Source: UBA4744 sp963707435 (GTDB lineage: Bacteria > Actinomycetota > Acidimicrobiia > Spongiisociales > UBA4744). Taken from it: a stretch of 64,000 nt of DNA. The stretch covers positions 186,001 through 250,000 of the forward strand of contig CAVPPF010000004.1 in the NCBI GenBank assembly GCA_963707435.1. The letters are read 5' to 3'. The notes beneath the pieces are model-generated. The model had not been told where the DNA came from, ran no database searches, and was given only the letters and a program-made list of their open reading frames with translations. Shown one piece after another: positions 1 to 7,157 of this stretch (position 1 is its first letter; the number at the start of each line of letters is the position of its first letter). The translations under genes and the position numbers were made by a program.

Positions 1-702
1 CGCGTCAACGGACTGATCAACGACTGCGGCAGGATCGTTGCCGAGGGGAAGGAGCCGATGGGGTGGTTCGATTTCTCGACACTCAAGGAGCCCTACCGGA
101 TCGAGGGAAAGAAGACCATGGGCCTGGAATTGGCCGAACAACTCGGGTGGGCGACCCCGGATGTCATCTTCTACCCGACCGGCGGAGGAACCGGGTTGAT
201 CGGCATGTGGAAGGCCTTCCGCGAACTGGCAGAGATCGGATGGTTGGGCGAACCGCTACCGAGGATGGTCGCCGTCCAGTCGACCGGTTGTGCCCCGATT
301 GTTCGCGCCTACGAAGCGGGAGCCGATCACGCGGAGTCCTGGGACAACGCCCACACGATTGCGGCCGGAATCCGGGTACCTGCGGCAATCGGCGACTTCC
401 TGATCCTGGCGGCGATCAAGGAGAGCGGCGGGTTCGCAATCGCCGTCACCGATGAGGAAATCGACCAGGCCCAGAAGTACGTTCCCGGACAGGAAGGTCT
501 CCTGCTCTCCCCGGAAGGGGCTGCCACCTATGCGGCGTACCGCCGGGCCCTGGCCGAGGGCCGGATCGACCAGGCAGACCGGGTGATGCTGTTCAACTGC
601 GGAAACGGGTTGAAGTACCCGATGCCGCCTGCTGATCGCCGCCTCGACCGCCATCAACCGATCGACTGGAACACGATCGAGAAGCCGGTTCGAAAGAGCT
701 AG
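1..702 (+). CDS. thrC: Threonine synthase, C-terminal part (5' end outside window)
   Basis: This is the C-terminal 233 residues of a PLP-dependent threonine synthase, which converts O-phosphohomoserine to threonine in the cytoplasm. The reading frame is open from base 1, so the gene begins upstream of the window. The stretch STLKEPYRIEGKKTMG and the glycine-rich PLP-phosphate loop YPTGGGTGLIGMW (about 35 residues after the internal Met at base 58) are typical of this fold-type II family. The catalytic lysine lies in the missing N-terminal part. A related threonine/serine lyase is a less likely alternative. The next gene is convergent, with a 60-base gap. Confidence 0.88.
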   Translation, partial: RVNGLINDCGRIVAEGKEPMGWFDFSTLKEPYRIEGKKTMGLELAEQLGWATPDVIFYPTGGGTGLIGMWKAFRELAEIGWLGEPLPRMVAVQSTGCAPIVRAYEAGADHAESWDNAHTIAAGIRVPAAIGDFLILAAIKESGGFAIAVTDEEIDQAQKYVPGQEGLLLSPEGAATYAAYRRALAEGRIDQADRVMLFNCGNGLKYPMPPADRRLDRHQPIDWNTIEKPVRKS

Positions 703-762
703 TCGCTACCCCGGGTTCCAGGCGGTTCGGGCCGGAAGGCGAGCCCCGGCGTTCGGACCTCG

Positions 763-2301
763 CTACTCGACGACGACTGAAATGGTGTGGTAGCTGGTAG
801 CGCCATCGGGTCGGGGCGGCCGGAACTCGCTGGTCTGCGTATCGCCGTTCCCGTCGGTAGCCCGGACCTGCAGCTCATGGGTACCGGGCTCGGCGTCCCA
901 GTTGATAGACCACTGCCGCCAGCTGTCATTGCTGAGCGATTCGGAAAGCTCCGCCTCCGTCCAACCGTTGCCATCGACCTGAACCTCCACCCGGCTGATG
1001 CCCCGTCCCGGCGCCCAGGCCACCCCGGCGATCTGCCGCTTTTCTGCCACGACGCGGGCGTTCGGTCGAGGCGTGTCGATGCGGGACTGCGTCTTGATCG
1101 GTGCCTCTTTCGCCCAGCCCTTCGGAACCCAGTACGCATCGAACGCGTCCCATCCCGTCAGTTCGATCTCGGATAGCCACTTGGTGGCGGACACATAGCC
1201 GTACAGACCGGCAACGACGAGACGGGCCGGGAAGCCGTGATCCGTTGGGAGGGGCTCGCCGTTCATCCCGACCGCCAGGAGGGCCTCGCGTCCGTCGAAG
1301 GCTGCCTCAGTTGGAAAACCAACGGTGAAACCGTCCACCGAACGTCCGACGATCTGATCGGCGCCGGGTTGAACCTCGGCTCGGTCGAGAAGGTCCGAAA
1401 GTGGCACTCCCAGCCACCTGGCATTGCCGACGAGACCCCCGCCCACTCGATTCGACACGCAGGACAGGGTCACGTATCGCTCAACCATCGGGAGATCGAG
1501 GATGTCGTCGTAGGTCAGCTCGTAGGGTCGGCCGACCATGCCGGAGATCTTGAGCGACCAGGTTTCGAGGTTGACCCGCGGCACGGACAGGGCAGTGTCG
1601 ATTCGGTAGAAGGCATCATTCGGCGTCACGATCGGGGAAATACCGTCGACATCGAGCGAGGTGCCCGGACCGGGAACCGGGAGCGGCTCTCCTGCGGCCG
1701 GCAAGACCACCTCTGCCCGGCTGGTCGCCATCTTCACTCGATCGACCAGGAACCGGCCGGCGACGGCGGTGATACCGGCCAGGAGTGTGAACGCGCCAAC
1801 GCCCCGGAAGAAAGCCCGGCGGGCGAGGTCGGGTTCAACGCTGGAAGCTTCGGGCTGACCGATCCGACGAATCATGAAGAACCATGCGGCAAGTCCGGCT
1901 CCGGCAGCGAGCGCCGCAACGAGAATCGAAGGCACAGCGTCGCTCTGCGGGTCGCGGATGGCGGCGACGGCGCCCAGCGCACCAAAGGCGAGAAACCCGA
2001 TCGAGGGAACGGACCGGGAGCGAAGACCGCCCAGACCGAGCAAACCGCCGAAGATGACCGAGAGGACCACGATGCCGATGATCAAGGCGGGCTTGTCGGC
2101 CGTACCGAAGGTCTCGATCGCGAAGTCCTTCACCGCCGGCGGAGCGAGGTCGATGACCGCTGCGCCGATCGAGACGATCAGCGAAGGAACGGCTGCGAGG
2201 ATTCCGGCCAGCAACTCCGAGACGCCCAGGGCAAAGAGCGCCGCGACCCCTCCGGCGAGGGCTGCGAACCAGCGGCGCGGTTGAACGTTCGTTGCTTCCA
2301 T
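763..2301 (-). CDS. Membrane-anchored molybdopterin-dependent oxidoreductase (sulfite oxidase / YedY-like)
   Basis: A 512-residue protein. About 150 N-terminal residues form several hydrophobic segments (near residues 13-50, 71-91, 99-115 and 124-143), followed by an RR-containing stretch and another hydrophobic helix (about 160-181). The catalytic part has the molybdopterin domain of the sulfite oxidase/YedY family: Cys281 in VTLSCVSN is the expected molybdenum ligand, and GFPARLVVAGLYG and VKWL-like SATKWL motifs follow. The C-terminal 100 residues look like the Ig-like Mo-oxidoreductase dimerisation domain. Family members reduce or oxidise small substrates, or repair oxidised methionine (MsrP). 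The multi-span membrane part makes it an actinobacterial variant; its substrate cannot be read from sequence. It starts at ATG 2301, divergent from the PLP enzyme. Confidence 0.85.
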   Translation of the reverse strand: MEATNVQPRRWFAALAGGVAALFALGVSELLAGILAAVPSLIVSIGAAVIDLAPPAVKDFAIETFGTADKPALIIGIVVLSVIFGGLLGLGGLRSRSVPSIGFLAFGALGAVAAIRDPQSDAVPSILVAALAAGAGLAAWFFMIRRIGQPEASSVEPDLARRAFFRGVGAFTLLAGITAVAGRFLVDRVKMATSRAEVVLPAAGEPLPVPGPGTSLDVDGISPIVTPNDAFYRIDTALSVPRVNLETWSLKISGMVGRPYELTYDDILDLPMVERYVTLSCVSNRVGGGLVGNARWLGVPLSDLLDRAEVQPGADQIVGRSVDGFTVGFPTEAAFDGREALLAVGMNGEPLPTDHGFPARLVVAGLYGYVSATKWLSEIELTGWDAFDAYWVPKGWAKEAPIKTQSRIDTPRPNARVVAEKRQIAGVAWAPGRGISRVEVQVDGNGWTEAELSESLSNDSWRQWSINWDAEPGTHELQVRATDGNGDTQTSEFRPPRPDGATSYHTISVVVE

Positions 2302-2511
2302 GGGGAAGCAGCGTACGGGCTATCGAGAGATTGTCACGCCCTGGAGGGAGTTGTTTCCGGGTTGTTAAGGATTCACGTGTGGCGGCTGTCGAACGCCGGC
2401 GGGAGCCGGACGAGTCTCGTTTCGCCGCTCGGCGAGATCGGGGTGGTTTCGTTGCAGCCCGCCACCAGGAGGTGTCGCCCACTACAGTCGCTTGCGAGCG
2501 AGGAGGTGTCG

Positions 2512-3846
2512 TTGAGCGAGATGGACCTACCCCACATCCCGGATCAGGGCCTCAGCCCGGAGCACATCCTCGATCACATGCGAGAGCTTCGAGCCGGGGA
2601 TGCCGATTGGCACTCCGGCCAAACCTGGAGTCTCGTCTACCACGCCGGAGACGAGCACTCGGCCTTCCTGAAGGAAGCACACGGGACGTTCTTCTCCGAG
2701 AACGCCCTCAATCCGATCGCGTTTCCAAGCCTGAGACGCTTCGAGGCTGAAGTCGTCCGCATGACGGCAACCATGCTGAACGGGAACGGCGAGGTCGTCG
2801 GCACGATGACCTCGGGCGGATCAGAGAGCATTCTCATGGCGGTCAAGACGTACCGCGACCGGGCCCGCGACCTTCATCCGGAGATCAAGCGCCCCGAGAT
2901 GGTGCTGCCCGTCACCGCTCATGCTGCCTTCCTCAAAGCTGGCCACTACTTCGGAGTCGAACCCGTGCTGGTGCGACTGGACGACGACTTGCGGGTTGAT
3001 CTCGGCGCGGTCCGAACCTCCATCAGTCCAAACACCATCTTGATGGTCGGCTCGGCACCGAACTACCCGCACGGCATCATCGACCCCATCGAGGAACTCG
3101 GCGAAATCGCCCTCAAACACGACCTGGGTTTCCACGTCGACGCCTGCCTGGGCGGCTTTCTGCTCCCCTGGGTCGAGCAACTGGGCTATCCGATTCCGAG
3201 TTTCGATTTCCGGGTACCGGGAGTCACCAGCATGTCCGCCGATGTTCACAAGTACGGGTTCGCTGCCAAAGGAGCTTCAACGGTTCTGTACCGGGGCGCG
3301 GCGCTCCGCCGCTACCAGTTCCATGTCTCGACCGGCTGGCCCGGAGGGATCTATGCATCCCCGAGCATGGCCGGCACGCGGCCCGGCGGTCCGATCGCGG
3401 CTGCGTGGGCGGCGCTCAAGCGCATCGGGCGAGACGGATATCTCGAAAAGGCCGCCGGCATCATGGAAACCACCGGTCGCCTGCTCGACGGGATCAAACA
3501 GATCCCCGGCCTCCGGGTGCTGGGAGAACCGCCGGCGAGCATCTTCGCCTTCACGTCGGACGAGATCGACATCTACGCCATTGGGGATCTCCTCGACGAG
3601 CGCGGATGGCACATGGATCGCCAGGTCAAGCCCGCCTCTCTGCACTTGATGGTCACACCCGTGCATGCGGGTCTCGAGGATCGTTTCCTCTCCGATCTGG
3701 CCGCGGCCGTCGACGAGGTCCGCGCCAACCCCGAGGCTTCGCAAACCGGTCAGGCCGCCCTGTACGGAATGATGACGACCCTCCCCGATCAGGGGATGGT
3801 CGACGAGATCGTGCTGCAGATGCTGGACAACCTCTACCAGGTTTGA
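2512..3846 (+). CDS. PLP-dependent lyase/decarboxylase, sphingosine-1-phosphate lyase-like
   Basis: A group II PLP-dependent enzyme of 444 residues. TTG at 2512 is chosen because a perfect AGGAGG (2501-2506) lies 5 bases upstream; ATG 2521 is the alternative. Key features are the cofactor-contacting TSGGSES (residues 100-106), FHVDACLGG with Asp210, and SADVHKYGF with the Schiff-base lysine at 247. The order and the HVDA/SADxHK pair are those of sphingosine-1-phosphate lyases and their bacterial relatives (aspartate/tyrosine/glutamate decarboxylases are the wider family). Bacterial members cleave long-chain base phosphates or decarboxylate amino acids, and the substrate here is uncertain. The frame stays open far upstream (to 1237), but that part is antisense to the molybdoenzyme and is not part of this gene. 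Confidence 0.85.
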   Translation: MSEMDLPHIPDQGLSPEHILDHMRELRAGDADWHSGQTWSLVYHAGDEHSAFLKEAHGTFFSENALNPIAFPSLRRFEAEVVRMTATMLNGNGEVVGTMTSGGSESILMAVKTYRDRARDLHPEIKRPEMVLPVTAHAAFLKAGHYFGVEPVLVRLDDDLRVDLGAVRTSISPNTILMVGSAPNYPHGIIDPIEELGEIALKHDLGFHVDACLGGFLLPWVEQLGYPIPSFDFRVPGVTSMSADVHKYGFAAKGASTVLYRGAALRRYQFHVSTGWPGGIYASPSMAGTRPGGPIAAAWAALKRIGRDGYLEKAAGIMETTGRLLDGIKQIPGLRVLGEPPASIFAFTSDEIDIYAIGDLLDERGWHMDRQVKPASLHLMVTPVHAGLEDRFLSDLAAAVDEVRANPEASQTGQAALYGMMTTLPDQGMVDEIVLQMLDNLYQV

Positions 3847-3874
3847 GCGCAAGGCAAGCTTCACGGCCGGGTCG

Positions 3875-5008
3875 TCAGGGCTGGAGAAGGTAGGCAATCG
3901 CCAGTCCCGCGTAGTTGCCGACCGCGTAGCCGACCACTCCGGTCGTGAGTCCTGAGACAACAATCTCGCGATTTTTCAAGACCGCGGCGATGGGGCCGAC
4001 AAAGGCCGGGCCGAAGACGGCTGCCGTCGACGTGATGAGCACCGTGTCGGCATCAATCCGGAACAGGGCGGCCAGCAGGTAGTGGAGCAAGATCGAAGCT
4101 CCCAGCACGATCGCCACGAAAACGAAGACCGTCGAGAAGGCGTCGGCCATCTCGCCGAGGTTGGCCAGCGTCCCGATGGCGACCGCGAAGATCAGCAGCA
4201 GATACTGCCCGGTCTCGTAGGCGCCGGCCAGGCTGCGGATCCGGGGGACAAACGAAAGGGCTACGCCCAGTGTCGTCACACTGAGGATCACAGGTGCAAT
4301 GGGGAGGGAGGCGTCGAAGACCGACACCGCCCCGATGGTGAGGCCGGCAACCAGCACGGAGAGACCAACCGCTCCTGCCACATCCCGGGGGCGGGTCTTC
4401 AACGCCTGCACCGGATCGGCCTCCATGCCCGAGCTATGGGATTCCTCCCCTACGTCCGTCCGTTGGAAGGCCGGGAGGAACTTGAGGAGCACGCGCTGGG
4501 CAACCGTCATGAGGAACAGCAGGTAGACCGCCGATAGGACTACATCGGCACCGTTGACCAGGACGAACTTCTCGTCGCTCACCTCGAGGGCCAGACCGAT
4601 GGCACTCATGTTGGGAGTGCCGCCCGTGTACACCCCGACCGTCATTCCGGCCATCTTCCACGTCTCGGGGTCCTGGTTGCTCGAAACCACGGTGGCTACC
4701 GCTGCAACCACCATGACCGCCAGGGTGGCCAGGCCGAAGGAGAGGACGGCCTTCGGGGCCACCCGCAACCACTTCGGGAAGTCGGTCGAGAACAACAACA
4801 GGGGAATGGCGAGCAGCACGGTGATCTCCGTGACCGTGTTGGCCAGGTCGGCATCCGGGGTCCAGCCCGGGATGTTGCCCAGGAGGATTCCAAACAGGTA
4901 GCAGAGAACGACCGGGCTCAACCACTCCAGGGCCTTGTTGCGGTTTGCGCCGTAGACCGCCAGGGCAGGAAAACCCACGAACATGAGTGCGAGGATGATG
5001 GTTTCCAA
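3875..5008 (-). CDS. DUF819 family membrane protein
   Basis: A polytopic membrane protein of 377 residues with about ten hydrophobic segments over its whole length. Typical DUF819 (YjcL-like) features are seen: the N-terminal helix with FPALAVYG, the paired PLLLFSTDFPKW loop, the GVYTGGTPNMSAIG motif in the middle and the AAVFGPAFVGPIAA motif near the C-terminus. The two half-repeats with a glycine-rich motif each resemble a sodium-coupled transporter fold. The transported substrate is unknown. It converges on the PLP enzyme (gap 28 bases) and is divergent from the cupin gene. Confidence 0.82.
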   Translation of the reverse strand: METIILALMFVGFPALAVYGANRNKALEWLSPVVLCYLFGILLGNIPGWTPDADLANTVTEITVLLAIPLLLFSTDFPKWLRVAPKAVLSFGLATLAVMVVAAVATVVSSNQDPETWKMAGMTVGVYTGGTPNMSAIGLALEVSDEKFVLVNGADVVLSAVYLLFLMTVAQRVLLKFLPAFQRTDVGEESHSSGMEADPVQALKTRPRDVAGAVGLSVLVAGLTIGAVSVFDASLPIAPVILSVTTLGVALSFVPRIRSLAGAYETGQYLLLIFAVAIGTLANLGEMADAFSTVFVFVAIVLGASILLHYLLAALFRIDADTVLITSTAAVFGPAFVGPIAAVLKNREIVVSGLTTGVVGYAVGNYAGLAIAYLLQP

Positions 5009-5140
5009 GCCAATCCCTCCGTTGCAACGACGCTAGTGGTCCGGAAAGATCCGTGACGAAAGAGCACCGTATCTCCGCGAGCCGCCATAGACTCCGGCAG
5101 CGCTATCGCGATCTTCGCGAGCCGCAGAAGTGGGGTTGCG

Positions 5141-5638
5141 GTGGCTCAAACAACAGGCGCTTTTGTGGTGACACCCGGCGGTGGCGAGATCGTCCGGGGT
5201 CCGGCCGGAGGACCGGCGACCATCAAGGCCGGCACGACGAACACGGGCGGCAGTTTTGCGTTCCTCGAGGTCACCGTCGGGCCAAAGGATGGACCTCCCC
5301 AGCACGTGCACGCCCGCGAAGACGAGATGTGGTTCATCCTCGAGGGACACTTCCGATTCCTTGCCGATGGTCGGCTCTATGATGCACCAACTGGTTCATT
5401 TGTCTTCGTCCCGCGAGGAACCGCCCACTGCTTTCAGAACCTCGGAACCGAACCGTCCACGATCCTCGTGATGTTCACTCCGGCCGGGATGGAACGGTTC
5501 TTCGAGCAGCACGCCCGGATACCGGCCGGACCGGTCGATCCTGATGTCTACCGGGAGATCGCTGCGAGCAATTGGATGGAGGTGGTCGGTCCACCCCTCG
5601 CCCAATCCCATCCGGACGGGGCAACGCCTGCCTCGTAG
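5141..5638 (+). CDS. Cupin domain protein
   Basis: A single-domain cupin of 165 residues starting at GTG 5141. The two metal-binding cupin motifs are visible: H-V-H-x4-E-x-E (QHVHAREDEMWFILEGHFRF, with the two His and the Glu) and, after the conserved GSFVFVPRGTAH segment, the second histidine in AHCFQN. The order TPGGGE...G-x-F-x-F-L-E-V-T resembles quercetin-dioxygenase-like or sugar-binding cupins of unknown substrate. The C-terminal 40 residues are variable. It is a lone gene 65 bases before tag on the same strand. Any enzymatic role is unproven. Confidence 0.75.
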   Translation: MAQTTGAFVVTPGGGEIVRGPAGGPATIKAGTTNTGGSFAFLEVTVGPKDGPPQHVHAREDEMWFILEGHFRFLADGRLYDAPTGSFVFVPRGTAHCFQNLGTEPSTILVMFTPAGMERFFEQHARIPAGPVDPDVYREIAASNWMEVVGPPLAQSHPDGATPAS

Positions 5639-5703
5639 GGCGATGTTGGACCCGACGATCCGTCGGTTCCAACCCTGATCATGTCGTCGTAGCATCCGGG
5701 TCT

Positions 5704-6312
5704 ATGGCCGACCAGGTTGTGCGCATGGGCGAAGGGGACATCCTTCGATGCTGGTGGGCGGGCACCGATCCCCTCTATGTGGACTATCACGACAGGGAGT
5801 GGGGTTTCCCGGTCACCGAAGACGTCCGTCTCTTTGAGAAGCTGAGCCTGGAGGGATTCCAGGCCGGTCTCTCCTGGCTGACCATCCTCCGCAAACGCGA
5901 GAACTTCCGGTCGGCCTTCGCCGGATTCGACATCCGCCGCGTGGCCGGATTCGGAGAGACGGACGTCGCCCGGCTGCTCGACGATGCCGGAATCGTTCGC
6001 CATCGCGGCAAGATCGAGGCGACGATCAACAACGCCAGGCGCACGCTGGAGCTGATCGACGAATTCGGGTCCCTGGCTTCGTACGTCTGGAGCTACGCCC
6101 CCGATCGTCCCGGGCCTCCTGCCGACCTGCCATCGATCACGCCGGAATCGACCGCCATGAGCAACGACCTCAAGAAGCGGGGTTGGAGATTTGTCGGTCC
6201 AACCACCGTCTACGCTTTCATGCAGGCCATGGGCCTGGTCAACGATCACCTCAGCGGTTGCGCCATCCGGCCACGTGCGGAACGCTCCCGGAAAGAAACG
6301 GAAACCCCATGA
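5704..6312 (+). CDS. tag: DNA-3-methyladenine glycosylase I
   Basis: A 202-residue Tag-type glycosylase that removes 3-methyladenine from alkylated DNA. The N-terminal zinc/substrate motif is clear: RCWWAGTDPLYVDYHDREWG, followed by FEKLSLEGFQAGLSWLTIL and the helix-hairpin-helix region. The C-terminal FVGPTTVYAFMQAMGLVNDH is diagnostic, with the last zinc ligands in NDHLSGC. ATG 5704 is used, with ATG 5725 as an alternative; an open frame further upstream to 5572 lies inside the cupin gene and is ignored. The stop codon overlaps the start of the YwiC-like gene (ATGA), so the two are probably translationally coupled. Confidence 0.93.
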   Translation: MADQVVRMGEGDILRCWWAGTDPLYVDYHDREWGFPVTEDVRLFEKLSLEGFQAGLSWLTILRKRENFRSAFAGFDIRRVAGFGETDVARLLDDAGIVRHRGKIEATINNARRTLELIDEFGSLASYVWSYAPDRPGPPADLPSITPESTAMSNDLKKRGWRFVGPTTVYAFMQAMGLVNDHLSGCAIRPRAERSRKETETP

Positions 6313-7100
6313 CCGATACCGCCCGGGTGCGCCTCCGATCCATCGGCCTCCCCACGGAGCACGGCGGGTGGGGATTCACGCTGGAACCCATCTTGTTGGG
6401 GCTCCTGGTTGCTCCCACCCGGGCCGGGTGGGGACTGGCCGTTGCCACCGCCGCCGTGTTTCTGGCGCGACGCCCGGTCAAGCTGGTCTCGACCGACCTG
6501 GTCCGCAAGCGCCGACTGCCCCGCACCCGCGTCGCCATGTGGTTTGCACTCGGCTACGGAGCGCTGGCGCTGGCCGGTCTGGTTCTGGCTGTGGCCACCG
6601 CAACGGGGCCGTTCTGGTGGCCGCTCGTCGTAGCGATGCCCTTTGCAGCAGTTTCCCTGCGAGCCGATGCCCAGAGCCGCAACCGCGGACTGATCCCGGA
6701 ATTGGCCGGCGGGATTGCCATGGGTTCCGCCGCAGCAGCCATCGCGATGGCAGCAGATTGGGACTGGGCGGCGGCATTCGGTCTCTGGCTGGTGCTCGCC
6801 TCTCGATCGTTCGCAGCCATCATCTTCGCCCGGGCGCAAGTGCGGAGAGCCAAAGACCAGCCGCACGACCGGTCGGGCGTCTACGCCGCTCAGGTCGCGG
6901 CGCTGCTGGTCGTTGGCCTGGCGGCCGCCCTCGCGATCGTTCCGTTGCTCTCGGCGCTGGCCATCTTCCTCCTGGGTCTTGGTGCGTTCTACGGTCTCGC
7001 CCGCCCGCCGGTGCCGGCCAAGACGGTCGGCTGGACCCAGATGGTGTTCGGCCTGATCGTGGTAGCTCTTACCGCTATCGGAGTGTCGACCGGGTGGTGA
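6309..7100 (+). CDS. YwiC-like membrane protein
   Basis: A 263-residue integral membrane protein with about eight hydrophobic helices. The N-terminal signature LPTEHGGWGFTLEPILLG matches the YwiC-like family (Pfam YwiC), whose members share an EHGxWGF motif and have no established function. A charged cytoplasmic loop (RRPVKLVSTDLVRKRRLPR) follows the second helix. The start codon overlaps the tag stop by ATGA. A strong palindrome (7104-7156) begins three bases after its stop and may end transcription. Confidence 0.78.
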   Translation: MTDTARVRLRSIGLPTEHGGWGFTLEPILLGLLVAPTRAGWGLAVATAAVFLARRPVKLVSTDLVRKRRLPRTRVAMWFALGYGALALAGLVLAVATATGPFWWPLVVAMPFAAVSLRADAQSRNRGLIPELAGGIAMGSAAAAIAMAADWDWAAAFGLWLVLASRSFAAIIFARAQVRRAKDQPHDRSGVYAAQVAALLVVGLAAALAIVPLLSALAIFLLGLGAFYGLARPPVPAKTVGWTQMVFGLIVVALTAIGVSTGW

Positions 7101-7103
7101 ATT

Positions 7104-7156
7104 CCGTTCTGGCGTGAGAAACCTGCGCATAGCGCAGGAAACTCACGCAAGAACGG
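7104..7156. repeat. REP-like palindrome, copy 1
   Basis: An imperfect 53-bp inverted repeat centred on 7130. The arms are CCGTTCT-GGCGTGAG (7104-7118) and CTCACGC-AAGAACGG (7142-7156), then AAA/AAA, then a perfect CCTGCGC / GCGCAGG stem around ATA. A second copy with the same core lies at 58889-58933. Here it sits exactly between two convergent stop codons, so as RNA it would form a long hairpin and could act as a bidirectional terminator. Confidence 0.8.
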
Positions 7157-7157
7157 G

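Noticed and set aside
1237..2511. An open frame that extends the PLP enzyme upstream by about 425 codons
   Set aside because: It is antisense to the YedY-like gene and its translation is not protein-like; a perfect Shine-Dalgarno marks the real start at 2512.
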